From DATJSJ01 sp035504175 (GTDB lineage Bacteria; Pseudomonadota; Alphaproteobacteria; Acetobacterales; Acetobacteraceae), in contig DATJSJ010000272.1 of NCBI GenBank assembly GCA_035504175.1, forward strand, positions 1 to 32,869: a DNA stretch of 32,869 nucleotides. Direction: 5' to 3'. How positions within the stretch are numbered: position 1 is the first letter of the stretch; each line of letters begins with the position of its first letter. Of this stretch, positions 22,213-30,600 are shown piece after piece. A model generated the notes under the pieces. That model was not told where the DNA came from. It was given only the letters and a program-made list of their open reading frames with translations, and ran no database searches. The translations under genes were made by a program, and so were the position numbers.

Positions 22213-23442
22213 TCAGCCTGCCACGATGCGCTCGAGCGCCGACAACGCATCGGCGACGCCATCCTCCGCGCGCATCGCCTCGCCCAGCGCGCGGGCGCGA
22301 TGTCGCACCGGGGCAGCGGCGGCGAAGTCGAGAGCCCTGGAGAATGCCTCGGCGCGCGGCCGACGGCCATCCACGGCGGCGGGCGCGACGCCGGCCAGGC
22401 GCAGGCGTTCCGCCCAGAAGAACTGGTCGGCGGCGAATGGGGTGACAATGGAAGGCACGCCGGCGCGCGCAGCGGAGTGCGAGGTGCCCGAGCCGCCGTG
22501 GTGGATCGCCGCTGCGGTGCGCGGCAGCAGCCAGTCGTGCGGCGCGTCGCCGATGGCAAGAAAATTCTCCGGAAGTGCCTTCGGATCGAGCCCGCTCCAG
22601 CCGGGATTGAGCAGCGCACGTCGACCCGCCATCGCCTCGACCAACGCATCGAGCAGCCGTGCGGTGTCGAAGCCGGTCATGCTGCCGAAGCCGATGTAGA
22701 TCGGGGCTTCCCCGGCGGCGAGAAAATGCGCCAGTGCCGGCGGCGGAATCCAGGCCGGGCTCGGCGCGAGCCACTGTCCGCACAGATGTACATTCGCCGG
22801 CCAGTCGGCAGGCCGGGGCAGCAGGCGTGGCGAGACGCCGTAAACCATCGGGCGGTCGGTCCATACCGCCCGACGCGGCGGCAGCTTGAACATCGCGCGC
22901 GCCGCGTTGGTCTTGTCGCGGAATGCCTTCCACAGCATGCCGTTGACGAAGCGGTGGCTGGCGCGATTGAGCATGCGCGGCACCCATCCGGGCGGAAGGA
23001 ACGGCGAAGGGAAGGCGGCGGTCGGCGTGATCGGGATCATGCCACCGCCGATGCCCCTGATGCCCAGGTGTTCGGCCGCGGATAGGCCGACAAACGCGGC
23101 GAGCCCCGCCACCAGGATCGCGTCACAGCCTTCGCCGGCCTCGACGATGGTGCGCAGCCAGGATCCGGCGGTCTCATTGGCGATCCTCGCCAGCGCACGC
23201 GCGGTCGCATTGAAGCCGCCGCCCTTGCAGATGACGCCGGTGATGGCGTGGTCCGCACCGAGCGTGCCGCGAATATCGCCGGCGAGCGCAGTCGTCGGCA
23301 CGCCGAGCGAGCGGGCGCTGCCGAGTGTCGCTGCGTCGGCGAGCAGTCGCGCGTCGTGTCCGGCATCCATCAAGCCGCGGCACAGCGCCGCGAACGGGCG
23401 TGCATCCCCCTCGGTGCCATAGGTCGCGACAATGAGCTTCAC
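22213..23442 (-). CDS. UDP-glycosyltransferase-like protein (sterol/macrolide glycosyltransferase type)
   Basis: 409 residues, GT-B fold, cytoplasmic. The N-terminal Rossmann opening MKLIVATYGTEGDARPFAAL is typical of GT1/GT28 enzymes acting on lipids or antibiotics. APIYIGFGSMTGFDTARLLD and IHHGGSGTSHSAARAGVPSI followed by TPFAADQFFWAERL form the C-terminal sugar-nucleotide site, close to the classic HHGGxGT...P...DQ pattern. Likely acceptors are sterol/hopanoid or flavonoid-like lipids; this cannot be fixed from sequence. The start is GTG 23442 with GAAGAGG five bases upstream; a GTG two codons earlier is possible. It is convergent with the MoaD-like gene and has no sugar-nucleotide genes nearby. 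Confidence 0.88.
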   Translation of the reverse strand: MKLIVATYGTEGDARPFAALCRGLMDAGHDARLLADAATLGSARSLGVPTTALAGDIRGTLGADHAITGVICKGGGFNATARALARIANETAGSWLRTIVEAGEGCDAILVAGLAAFVGLSAAEHLGIRGIGGGMIPITPTAAFPSPFLPPGWVPRMLNRASHRFVNGMLWKAFRDKTNAARAMFKLPPRRAVWTDRPMVYGVSPRLLPRPADWPANVHLCGQWLAPSPAWIPPPALAHFLAAGEAPIYIGFGSMTGFDTARLLDALVEAMAGRRALLNPGWSGLDPKALPENFLAIGDAPHDWLLPRTAAAIHHGGSGTSHSAARAGVPSIVTPFAADQFFWAERLRLAGVAPAAVDGRRPRAEAFSRALDFAAAAPVRHRARALGEAMRAEDGVADALSALERIVAG

Positions 23443-23562
23443 GCGCACCTCTTCGAGGTTTCCGCGGCGGCGTGGTCCCGAATCCGCACACGGGTGCGCC
23501 GGCAGACAGGCACCGCCTGACCGGAAGGTGGATATCGCAAGGATCGCCCTGCATTGCCTGCA

Positions 23563-23581
23563 CCGTTCCATTGCGGAACGG
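23563..23581 (-). repeat. Perfect 7-bp hairpin upstream of the glycosyltransferase gene
   Basis: CCGTTCC (23563-23569), loop ATTGC, GGAACGG (23575-23581). It lies in the 293-base gap between the DUF2950 stop and the glycosyltransferase start, both on the minus strand, about 120 bases before the start codon. No T-run follows, so a terminator, operator or leader structure are all possible. The rest of the gap shows no gene. Confidence 0.4.
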
Positions 23582-23735
23582 CGTCGCGGCTCGAACCGCG
23601 CCAAGGACTGGGTCCGTCGTCGCGCGACAGGATCCGGTTGCTGCGCGGGAGCGGAATGCAAGCGCGCCCAGCGGTGACCGGGGGTTAGAGCCTCGCGCCG
23701 CGCCGGTGGCCGCGCCGCGCGCCGGCGGCTGATCG

Positions 23736-24719
23736 CTATTTGCCGGCCTCGACCTCGACCCGTGCCCAGGAGAGATCCGGGTTGAACGCGGTCATCGCCT
23801 TCACTCGCGCTGCGGTGCTCGGGCCGAGATCCTTCTGGAAGACGATCCCGTCCTGGTTCACCTGGAATGACATGATGCCGGACGCGCCATACCGCGCGGG
23901 CCACGCCACCAGCGCAAAGCCGCCGGACATCAGCCCGTCCTTGCCGACATAATCCTTGGCGCCCCCGGTGGCGTCGGGGCCCTGCTGCTTGAGGATGCGA
24001 AAGAAATAGCCCTGGTACGGCGCCGGATGGCCGGAGATGAATTCCCCCGGGTAGCCCTCGTCTCGCGCCTGATCGACCAATGGACCGAGCGGGCTCTCCG
24101 GCTCGCCGGCCTCCGCCGGCCAGTAGAGCCCGTTGTAGCGGCCGGGAGAACTGATCAGGCGCTGCGCGTAGCGCGCACCGCTCGCCAGGTCGGAGCTGCG
24201 CTCGTAGTAATCCTGCTGCGCGTCGACATAGGCGAGGCAGGTGCGGATCGCGGCGATCTCGTTGCGTCCGATCGTCCGGTCGACGATCTCCTGGGCGCCC
24301 TCGGTCGCGTCGAATTGCCAGTGCCCATCGGTCTTTTCGATCGGGATCGGCAGGGGCCAGTCGTGCTCGCCCACCACGAACCGCACCTGGTCCGGCGTTT
24401 CCTGCACCAGCGAGTGCTTCTCGGCATAGGCGGTGAGGAACCGGTTGCGGTTGTTCCGGTCCTCGGTGGGATCGCCCGAGTTGACGAGTTTTTCGGCCCC
24501 GGGCCCCAGCACGGCCTGCAGCTCGGCACCGCCGCCCGCCTTCAGGGCGGCAACCAGCGCCGCGGCCGCATCATCGGGGGTGGCAAAGCTTCTGTGTTCG
24601 ACCGGCCCGGCGGTCGTGCCGGTCTCGGCGGCGAGCGCGCCGCCGGCCGACATCGCGAGCGAGGGGATTGCCAGCAGGACCAGGGCGGACGCGGCGGCGA
24701 AACGGAAGGAGGATGTCAT
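23736..24719 (-). CDS. DUF2950 family periplasmic protein
   Basis: 327 residues. Signal peptide MTSSFRFAAASALVLLAIPS then AGGALA, cleaved near residue 32. The mature part shows DUF2950 features: FATPDDAAAALVAALKAGGG, EKLVNSGDPTEDRNNRNRFL, YAEKHSLV, HWQFDATEGAQEIVDRTIGR, QQDYYERSSDLASGARYAQR, HPAPYQGYFFRILKQQGPDA and FVLVAWPARYGxSG-like sequence near the end. The family has no known activity and is regularly encoded next to DUF3300 genes, as here. ATG 24719 is chosen because GGGA precedes it by eight bases; ATG 24725, two codons earlier, is also possible. The gap from the DUF3300 stop is about a dozen bases, so the two are co-transcribed. Confidence 0.9.
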   Translation of the reverse strand: MTSSFRFAAASALVLLAIPSLAMSAGGALAAETGTTAGPVEHRSFATPDDAAAALVAALKAGGGAELQAVLGPGAEKLVNSGDPTEDRNNRNRFLTAYAEKHSLVQETPDQVRFVVGEHDWPLPIPIEKTDGHWQFDATEGAQEIVDRTIGRNEIAAIRTCLAYVDAQQDYYERSSDLASGARYAQRLISSPGRYNGLYWPAEAGEPESPLGPLVDQARDEGYPGEFISGHPAPYQGYFFRILKQQGPDATGGAKDYVGKDGLMSGGFALVAWPARYGASGIMSFQVNQDGIVFQKDLGPSTAARVKAMTAFNPDLSWARVEVEAGK

Positions 24720-24732
24720 TGGCATGGTCCCG

Positions 24733-26274
24733 TCAGCGTCGATGCGCGCGAGGAGCGCGGCCGCCACCGCCGCCGCCGCCGGCTCGCACGCCGCCGCCTC
24801 CCCGATTGCCGGCCCAAGCGCCGCCGCCGCGGTCGGCACGCTGGATCTGCCGGCTCTGCGCGCCGCGGGCGCCGAAATTCCGCGCTTGATTGCCGTCCCG
24901 CATGCCACTGAGCGCACCCTGATTGTAGCTTGGCCGGGTGGCGGGGCGGCCGGCACTCGGCCGATTCGCGACCTGGCCCCCACCGGGCCGACCGGCGAAG
25001 TTCTGGCCGCCGCCCGGGCGCTGCGCGGGGCGCTGACCGGCCCCCGGTCGATTCGCTGCTCCCTGGCCGGCGCCGCCCCGACCCGCGAGGTTCTGGCCGC
25101 CGCCCGGGCGCTGGGCCGGCCGCCCGGCACCACCCGGGCGTTGTCCTGGCGTCCCGCCGGTGCCGAGCTTCGGCCGGTTGGTCCCAGAAGGTCGCTCCGG
25201 CCGGTTCACCGCCGAGGCCGGAACCCGGACCGAAGGCCGGCCGATCGCGTTCGCCGGCAGCCCCTGGCTCCGCACGGGGCGCCCGACCGGTCCACCGGGC
25301 GACCGTGCCGGGCGCGCGGCCATGCCGTTGGCTCGCGCCGACTGCCACCGGTCGGACTGGATCTGGGTGCGGTTGACGTTGATCTGGTTGTAACGATTGA
25401 CGTTCACGTTGGCATAGCCGCGGCCCCAGTTCGCGGTGCCGAGATTCCAGAGCCCTGCGGTGATGGCGATACCGGTGCCGAAGGCGAGGCCGGTCAGAAG
25501 GGCGTTGCCGACCGCGTAGCCGGGCGGCGGCGGCCAGGCGACCGGAGGATAGGACGCGTAGGGCCACGTGCCATAGGCGGTCGTCGGATTATAGCTCGGC
25601 ACGTACACCACCTGGGGGTTCGACGACTCGATATAGATCGTCTGCGGGGCACCTTCGGCCGCAAGCGTCTGGTCGGTGGCCTCGGTCGGGGCGGCGGCCC
25701 CCGGCGCGGGCCCGGGCGCGACGGCCGGCGGCGCGGTGGGGGCGGGAGCCGCAGCCGGCTCCGTCCTGACCACCATGTGATCATTCGATTTCAGCGTCCC
25801 CGCCTCCTGCGCCTGCAGCCGCAGCCGCTGCACGGAGGCAAGGACATCGGCCTGCTGGTTGGCGAAGGCGTAGCCGAGCTGCTCCGTCCAGTCGGCATGG
25901 TCGCTCATCGTGGCGATGACCTGCGGGAAGGGGACCAGTGACTTCACGCTCGGATCCCAGGACTGGCTCTCCAGCGCCTTCACCAGGGCATCGCCGGTGA
26001 GTTTCTTGTTGGCCTCATTATCCAGCCAGCGTGCCGCCTGGACGATCTGCACCGGGTAGGTCGAGGCCATCAGCATCTGGGTCAGCAGGGTGTCCGGGTA
26101 GAGCGCGATCGGCGCCAGCAGCGCATCGAGCTGCTCGGTGCTGAACGCGTCGGCGCCCGGTTCGGTCTGCACCGCGGCCGGCGCGCTGGATGGCGGCGGC
26201 GCGGCGGCGGGTGCCGGAACCGGCATGACCAGCGCCGCGGACAGGGCGAACGCCAACAGTCGAGTGCCCGTCAT
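24733..26274 (-). CDS. DUF3300 family protein with long Gly/Arg/Pro-rich tail
   Basis: 513 residues. The signal peptide (MTGTRLLAFALSAALVMPVP) is followed by the DUF3300 domain: FSTEQLDALLAPIALYPDTL, LTQMLMASTYPVQIVQAARW, SWDPSVKSLVPFPQVIATMS and ANQQADVLASVQRLRLQAQE. After an Ala/Pro linker come IYIESSNPQVVYVPSYNPTT and a glycine-zipper-like hydrophobic patch (GNALLTGLAFGTGIAITAGL). The last 190 residues are low complexity, rich in R, P, G, Q and N, with two copies of RPAQRPGGGQN thirty residues apart and a glycine run near the end. An envelope location is expected. Start ATG 26274 is preceded by GGGAGGAA. Function unknown; it is paired with DUF2950 in many genomes. Confidence 0.92.
   Translation of the reverse strand: MTGTRLLAFALSAALVMPVPAPAAAPPPSSAPAAVQTEPGADAFSTEQLDALLAPIALYPDTLLTQMLMASTYPVQIVQAARWLDNEANKKLTGDALVKALESQSWDPSVKSLVPFPQVIATMSDHADWTEQLGYAFANQQADVLASVQRLRLQAQEAGTLKSNDHMVVRTEPAAAPAPTAPPAVAPGPAPGAAAPTEATDQTLAAEGAPQTIYIESSNPQVVYVPSYNPTTAYGTWPYASYPPVAWPPPPGYAVGNALLTGLAFGTGIAITAGLWNLGTANWGRGYANVNVNRYNQINVNRTQIQSDRWQSARANGMAARPARSPGGPVGRPVRSQGLPANAIGRPSVRVPASAVNRPERPSGTNRPKLGTGGTPGQRPGGAGRPAQRPGGGQNLAGRGGAGQGAANRPGAGQRPAQRPGGGQNFAGRPGGGQVANRPSAGRPATRPSYNQGALSGMRDGNQARNFGARGAQSRQIQRADRGGGAWAGNRGGGGVRAGGGGGGGRAPRAHRR
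25000..25113 (-). repeat. 24-bp direct repeat with 90-base period in the DUF3300 tail
   Basis: The same 24 bases occur at 25000-25023 and 25090-25113, exactly 90 bases (30 codons) apart. They encode the repeated RPAQRPGGGQN segment on the minus strand. It indicates recent expansion or slippage in the low-complexity tail. Confidence 0.8.
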
Positions 26275-26389
26275 TTCCTCCCTGTCTCCCCGGCCAGCGA
26301 CCGGACCGGATGACGCCGCATTCCGCCGCTTGCATCCGTCCCGGGCGGCGCGAATGCCGCGTGAACGTCAGACTACAACAAAAGCCGAT

Positions 26390-26434
26390 TGCAGCCATGG
26401 CGGCGCCGGCGATTGCGGCACCGCGATGGTTGCA
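26390..26434. repeat. Nested imperfect palindrome between DUF3300 and VOC genes
   Basis: Outer arms TGCAGCCAT (26390-26398) and ATGGTTGCA (26426-26434) pair at eight of nine positions plus a G-T wobble. Inner arms GGCGCCG (26402-26408) and CGGCACC (26416-26422) pair at six of seven. It sits in a 246-base gap upstream of the DUF3300 gene and downstream of the VOC gene, both on the minus strand. It may be a terminator, an operator or another palindromic element; the rest of the gap holds no gene. Confidence 0.45.
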
Positions 26435-26520
26435 GGAATGTCACGCCGGCCGACCCAGATCGTTCATGGCTGGAGCTGCGGTGGTGGGCGCCGTCGCCAC
26501 GACGTGAAAGCCGCCGCTGC

Positions 26521-27153
26521 TCATGACGGGAGGTCTTTCCCGGCTTGTTCCCGGACGATGTAGTCGGCGTACCAGTCGGGCCAGTTTGCATCGCGCGCGC
26601 CGCCGGCCCGCTTCTCGTGCTCGCCATGCGCGGCGGCGGCGCGTCGGAGTGCCGATGCGAGCTCCGTCGACGAGGCGAATGTCGTCGCGCCCTCCTCCAC
26701 GCGCCCCGGCAATCTCCGGGTGACCTCCTGCAGCAGGAAGCTGTTGCCGGCGGGGTCGCTGAACGAGGCCCAGGAGGCGTAGCTGCGCCGGCTCGGCTCC
26801 GGGCCGCTCACCCGGACGCGCCGGTCATCGTAGTGGTAGACCTCGCTCGCCCGGACACCGCGCTCAACCAGCTCCGCCTGCGCCGCCATGATGTCGGAGA
26901 CGACGAGATAGAAACCCGGCTTCACGCCGGCGCCGAAGATGATCGAGCACGGCGAACCGGGCGGCGTGAATTGTATCACGCGGAACCCGTCCCCCTTGAT
27001 GTCGGCGTCGAGCCGCCATCCGAGGTCGCCATAGAATTGCTTGGCGCGGTCTACGTCCGATACCGGAATGACGGCAACCTCGAGCTTCATGTCGGCCCGT
27101 GGCGTCGTGCGGGCCCCGCTTGCGGCATCGCCGCGCGCTTCAGCGCTGTTCAT
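26521..27153 (-). CDS. VOC family (glyoxalase-like) protein with W/Y-rich C-terminal tail
   Basis: 210 residues. After about 20 polar residues the VOC domain runs MKLEVAVIPVSDVDRAKQFY, GDLGWRLDADIKGDGFRVIQ, FTPPGSPCSIIFG and SFSDPAGNSFLLQEVTRRLP. A helical C-terminal extension follows, ELASALRRAAAAHGEHEKR then ANWPDWYADYIVREQAG, an appendage recurrent on proteins of this subgroup; its role is unknown. Start ATG 27153 has GGGAGG five bases upstream; frames further upstream are unlike protein. Substrate unknown. It stands alone on the minus strand. Confidence 0.88.
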   Translation of the reverse strand: MNSAEARGDAASGARTTPRADMKLEVAVIPVSDVDRAKQFYGDLGWRLDADIKGDGFRVIQFTPPGSPCSIIFGAGVKPGFYLVVSDIMAAQAELVERGVRASEVYHYDDRRVRVSGPEPSRRSYASWASFSDPAGNSFLLQEVTRRLPGRVEEGATTFASSTELASALRRAAAAHGEHEKRAGGARDANWPDWYADYIVREQAGKDLPS

Positions 27154-27510
27154 GGGAACCTCCCGTCGGTGTCTGGCCGCCTTGGCAGTGGCTTTGCATC
27201 GGAGGCGTGAATCGGGGCAGGGATGACCCGCGCCATCGGGCGTGTGACGTGGCGACTCCTGGCCGGACCGTGATCGTTCCAACCGGCCCGATCCAGCCCG
27301 TTGCTTTCAGACGATGACTGCCGCCTTCGGAGCTTCCACCAGCAGCATCATGGCCGGGTGCCGGCTTGCACGGAAAGCCGGCGCATCGTCGCTCGTCCGA
27401 GCAGTCGATTCACGCGCCAAAGCGAAGCCGCCCCGTGCCTCCGGCGTCCCGGCGCTCGGATCCTACTTAGACGGTCTCATGCCGTCGCTGCAATGATGGC
27501 CGACCCGGCA
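27154..27510. other. Intergenic region of about 360 bases with one hairpin
   Basis: No supported gene. A hairpin at 27358-27384 has arms GTGCCGGCTT and AAGCCGGCGC, ten pairs including one G-T wobble, with a seven-base loop. It lies after the MFS stop and before the VOC start on the minus strand, a fitting place for a terminator, though without a T-run. The VOC promoter should lie between the hairpin and 27153, but I found no convincing boxes. Confidence 0.4.
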
Positions 27511-28779
27511 TCATGGTGCGGCCGTCTGCGCCGCGCTCCCGGCGAAGCGAATGAAACCGGCGACCCCCACCGCAATCATCGCCAGCGCGCAGCCGGCGAC
27601 CACGACCCCGAGCGGCAGCATCTGGAGCAAGGGTGGCGCCACCGCCATGGCGACCAGCAGCCCGGCATTGTTCACCACCAGCACGGCGCGCATCGCCGCC
27701 GGCACGTCGCCGAGCGGCAGCTCGGTCTGGCGCAGCACCGCGAGCGGGATGTCCTCCATCGGGCCGCCGATCGCCGAAACCCCGGCCCCGAGCACCAGCG
27801 CGGGCAGCAGCCAGCCAGGCGGCACCGGCAGCGCCGCGGCGAGCGCGACCACCAGCGTGCCGGTGCCAAGCACCACCGTGCCGGTGAAAATCAGCGGTGC
27901 CGGGTGCGCCGGCAGTTGCCGCCCGCCGATCGCCAAGTTGGACAGCAGGTTGGTGCAGCCATAGGCGGAAAGCACCAGGCCGTAGGCGCCGAGCCCGCTG
28001 CCACCGGGTCCCTCGATGCCATGGCGTGCGATCAGCAGCGGCAGGGCGAGGAAGAACGCGGCAAACCAGGTGCCGATCACCACGCCGCCGGTCCAGAGGC
28101 AGAAGCCGAGCAGGCGATGCCGATGCAGCACCGCGAAGCCGCGGCCGATGCCGCGCAGCCCCCGCCCGTCTACCCCTGCGCGGCGCAGCGCCGGCAATGC
28201 CCGCAGCCGCCCGATCGCGAGGAGTGCCGCGGCCGAGAGCACGAAGCTCGCGGCATCGAGCGAGAGAAAATGCATCGCCGGCAGGAAGGCGGCGAGCAGG
28301 CCCACCAGCCCGGGCCCGAGCAGCCGCGCGATCCGGTCGGTCGCGTCGAACAGCGCGTTGGCGGCGGGCAGCATCTCGCGATCGGGGGTGAGCGCCGGCA
28401 GCAGGCGTTGCAGCGCCGGTCGGAAGACCGCCTGGCCGCCGGCCAGCACGGCGACTGCGATGATCAGGCCGGTGGCTGGTGGGTGGCCGATCGCGGCCCA
28501 GGCCGCGACCACGACTGCCAGCACCGCGGCGCGGACCAGGTCGGCGCCGATCATGGCGCGTCGCTGCTCCCAGCCATCCGCCCAATGGCCGGCGAGCAGC
28601 GCGGTCAGCAGCACGCAGGCGGCACCCAGTGCGTTGAGGTAGCCCGCGGCGGCGCCGAACACCTGGACTGCGATCCAGGTCAGCGCCACGGTGTAGAGCT
28701 GGTCGCCGAGGGCGGAGAGCGACAGCGCTCCCCAGAGCAGCGCGACCGCGCCGTCGCGTAGCGGCGATAGCAGGCGCAC
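27511..28779 (-). CDS. Major facilitator superfamily transporter (EntS/DHA3-like)
   Basis: 422 residues with about twelve hydrophobic helices, starting LLWGALSLSALGDQLYTVAL and VALTWIAVQVFGAAAGYLNA. The loop HWADGWEQRRAMIGADLVRA after helix 2 is the MFS G.lADR..RR signature in a variant form, as in EntS-like exporters. The central loop carries GRLRALPALRRAGVDGRG. Substrate not identifiable. Start GTG 28779 with only a weak ribosome site; the flavin reductase stop is 30 bases upstream, so the two genes are probably co-transcribed and translation may be partly coupled. Confidence 0.88.
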   Translation of the reverse strand: MRLLSPLRDGAVALLWGALSLSALGDQLYTVALTWIAVQVFGAAAGYLNALGAACVLLTALLAGHWADGWEQRRAMIGADLVRAAVLAVVVAAWAAIGHPPATGLIIAVAVLAGGQAVFRPALQRLLPALTPDREMLPAANALFDATDRIARLLGPGLVGLLAAFLPAMHFLSLDAASFVLSAAALLAIGRLRALPALRRAGVDGRGLRGIGRGFAVLHRHRLLGFCLWTGGVVIGTWFAAFFLALPLLIARHGIEGPGGSGLGAYGLVLSAYGCTNLLSNLAIGGRQLPAHPAPLIFTGTVVLGTGTLVVALAAALPVPPGWLLPALVLGAGVSAIGGPMEDIPLAVLRQTELPLGDVPAAMRAVLVVNNAGLLVAMAVAPPLLQMLPLGVVVAGCALAMIAVGVAGFIRFAGSAAQTAAP

Positions 28780-28809
28780 CCCAGGTCCGCGGCGGTTCCG
28801 GCCCGCTTC

Positions 28810-29448
28810 CTACTCGGCGGCGCGCGCTTTGTGCTGCGCCAGCGTCAGCCGCGGCATGTCGAAAAGATCGGAGGTCCGGGCGTACCACCCGCGGCCGTGC
28901 ATGCGACCGATCAGGCCCAGGCGCGGCGTGTCGATGGTGCATCGCGCGGCGTCGAGAACCGCGTCATCGCGCACGTGCATCGCCACGACGCGGCCGAGCA
29001 CCAGCGCACGCTCCTCCGGCAGGTCGATGATCTGCAGCCGCTCGCACTCCATGGCGACCGGGCTCGCGGCGATGCGCGGCGGACGGACGCGGACCGAGGG
29101 CGCCGTCGCCAGCCCGGCCTCTGCCAGTTCGTCGACGCCAGGACCGAAATCGATGGCGGTCACGTTCATGTTCGGCGCGACGTCCTCGGAGACCAGGTTC
29201 ACCACGAACTCGCCGGTCGCGCGGATATTTTCCGCCGTGTCCTTGGCGGCGCCGGAATCGCGTCCGCCGATGCCGATGCAGATCAGCGGTGGCTCCTGCG
29301 CGAAGGCGTTGAAGAAGGAGAACGGCGCGGCGTTGCGCCGGCCTTGCTCGTCCTGCGAGACCACCCAGGCGATCGGCCGCGGGACGATGGTCGACACCAG
29401 CAGCTTGTAGCGGTTGCGCGGCTCGAGACCGGCGAAGTCGAACAGCAT
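28810..29448 (-). CDS. Flavin reductase family protein (FMN-binding split barrel)
   Basis: 212 residues. The conserved opening YKLLVSTIVPRPIAWVVSQD followed by NAAPFSFFNAFAQEPPLICI is the flavin reductase-like (split barrel) signature that binds FMN. NIRATGEFVVNLVSEDVAPN and SPVAMECERLQIIDLPEERA then LGRVVAMHV complete the family pattern. Proteins of this group include stand-alone NAD(P)H:FMN oxidoreductases and partners of monooxygenases; no monooxygenase gene is adjacent. Start ATG 29448 has GGGAG six bases upstream. It lies 85 bases after the hydroxyacid dehydrogenase and 30 before the MFS gene on the same strand. Confidence 0.92.
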   Translation of the reverse strand: MLFDFAGLEPRNRYKLLVSTIVPRPIAWVVSQDEQGRRNAAPFSFFNAFAQEPPLICIGIGGRDSGAAKDTAENIRATGEFVVNLVSEDVAPNMNVTAIDFGPGVDELAEAGLATAPSVRVRPPRIAASPVAMECERLQIIDLPEERALVLGRVVAMHVRDDAVLDAARCTIDTPRLGLIGRMHGRGWYARTSDLFDMPRLTLAQHKARAAE

Positions 29449-29533
29449 GCGGCGCTCCCTGTGGGCGGGGCCGCGCCCCGCCGTGGTGATGTAGGCCCCG
29501 CGGGACGCGTTGCCCACCGGTGCCCGCGTTCGC

Positions 29534-30499
29534 TCAGCGCCAGAGCGGGTCGATCGGCGGCCGGCCGCCCAGCACCGCGGCGATGTTATCGAGCGCGCGG
29601 AAGCCCATGGCATTGCGGGTCTCGACCGTGGCGCTGCCCATGTGCGGGGTGAGAAAGGCGTTCGGCAGCGCCGCCAGGCGGCGGTCGAAATGCGGCTCGC
29701 CGCGGAACACGTCGAGCCCGGCGGCAGCGAGGCGACCCGATCGCAGCGCCTCGATCAGGGCCTCCTCGTCGACCAGGCTGCCGCGGGCGGCGTTCACCAG
29801 CACCGCGCCGGGTGGCAGCCGTGCCAGCGTGTCGCGATTGATGATCGCTTCGGTGCCCGGTCCGCCAGGGGCGTGCAGGGTCAGGATCTCACAGTGCGGC
29901 AGCATCTCCGCAAGCGTGGGGAACCAGCGCGCACCTTGCTCCAGCTCCGGCGGCAGGCGGCGCGGATTGCTGTAAAGGATCGTCATATCGAAGCCGCGGG
30001 CGCGCTGGGCGACCGCGCGGCCGATGCGGCCCATGCCGAGAATGCCGAGCCGGCGCCCGCTCACGCGCAGGCCGAGCATGTGCTTGAGCCCGAAGGAGCG
30101 GCCCCAGCCCTCGCGCATAATCGCGCCGTACTCGCCAGCGCGGCGGCAGGCGCCGAGCAGCAGCAGCATGGTCAGATCGGCGGTGCAGTCGGTCAGCACG
30201 TCCGGCGTGTTGGTGACGATCAGCCCGCGCGCCTTCGCCGCCGGAACGTCGACATGCTCGTAGCCGACGCTGCAGGTCGCAGCGATGCGCACGTGCTCCG
30301 GGATGCGTGTGATCGCCGCGGCGTCGAGCTTGAGGTTGGAGGAGAAGAACAGCGCGTCGGCGCGGTGCTCGCGCAACCGCGCCAGCACCTCCTCGAGATC
30401 GAGGTCGCGGTCATCGGAGACGAGCGCATCGAATTCGCGCTGGGCGCGTTCGGTGACGGCTGGCGGCACCGGCCGCGCAACGACGAGGCGTGGTGGCAC
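29534..30499 (-). CDS. D-isomer specific 2-hydroxyacid dehydrogenase (glyoxylate/hydroxypyruvate reductase-like)
   Basis: 321 residues. The NAD(P)-binding motif GILGMGRIGRAVAQRA gives G155, G157 and G160. The catalytic residues of the family are visible: Arg239 in NAARGSLVDE, Glu268 in DVFRGEPHFD and His286 in LTPHMGSAT. The substrate-side loop CSVGYEHVDVPAAKARGLIV is typical of D-glycerate/glyoxylate reductases (GhrB/GyaR-like). Exact substrate is uncertain. Start GTG 30499 has AAGGAG six bases upstream; the longer upstream frame is Arg/Pro-rich. It is divergent from the amidohydrolase at 30601 with 101 bases between, presumably holding both promoters. Confidence 0.93.
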   Translation of the reverse strand: MPPRLVVARPVPPAVTERAQREFDALVSDDRDLDLEEVLARLREHRADALFFSSNLKLDAAAITRIPEHVRIAATCSVGYEHVDVPAAKARGLIVTNTPDVLTDCTADLTMLLLLGACRRAGEYGAIMREGWGRSFGLKHMLGLRVSGRRLGILGMGRIGRAVAQRARGFDMTILYSNPRRLPPELEQGARWFPTLAEMLPHCEILTLHAPGGPGTEAIINRDTLARLPPGAVLVNAARGSLVDEEALIEALRSGRLAAAGLDVFRGEPHFDRRLAALPNAFLTPHMGSATVETRNAMGFRALDNIAAVLGGRPPIDPLWR

Positions 30500-30600
30500 C
30501 GCGCTCTCCTTCGGTTCGTGAGGGCGGGCATCATGGCCGCGGTCCCGGCGGGGCGGAAGCCCGTTGCCGAAACCGGGGGCGCTTGGCAGGGTGCCGCGCC

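Noticed and set aside
22066..23085. Plus-strand open frame opposite the glycosyltransferase
   Set aside because: Antisense shadow; the minus frame has the full GT-B sugar-nucleotide motif.
25000..25113. CRISPR-like repeats
   Set aside because: Only two copies, in frame within the low-complexity tail of DUF3300; the period equals 30 codons.
24433..25941. 502-codon plus-strand open frame opposite DUF3300/DUF2950
   Set aside because: Shadow of the GC-rich repetitive tail of DUF3300; no domain, compositionally biased.
27205..27415. 10-bp inverted pair GCGTGAATCG / CGATTCACGC about 200 bases apart
   Set aside because: Too short and too far apart to mean anything without further support.
27467..28942. 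491-codon minus-strand frame overlapping the MFS gene in another frame
   Set aside because: Product is almost only Arg, Ala, Gly and Pro; the MFS frame has clear transmembrane helices.
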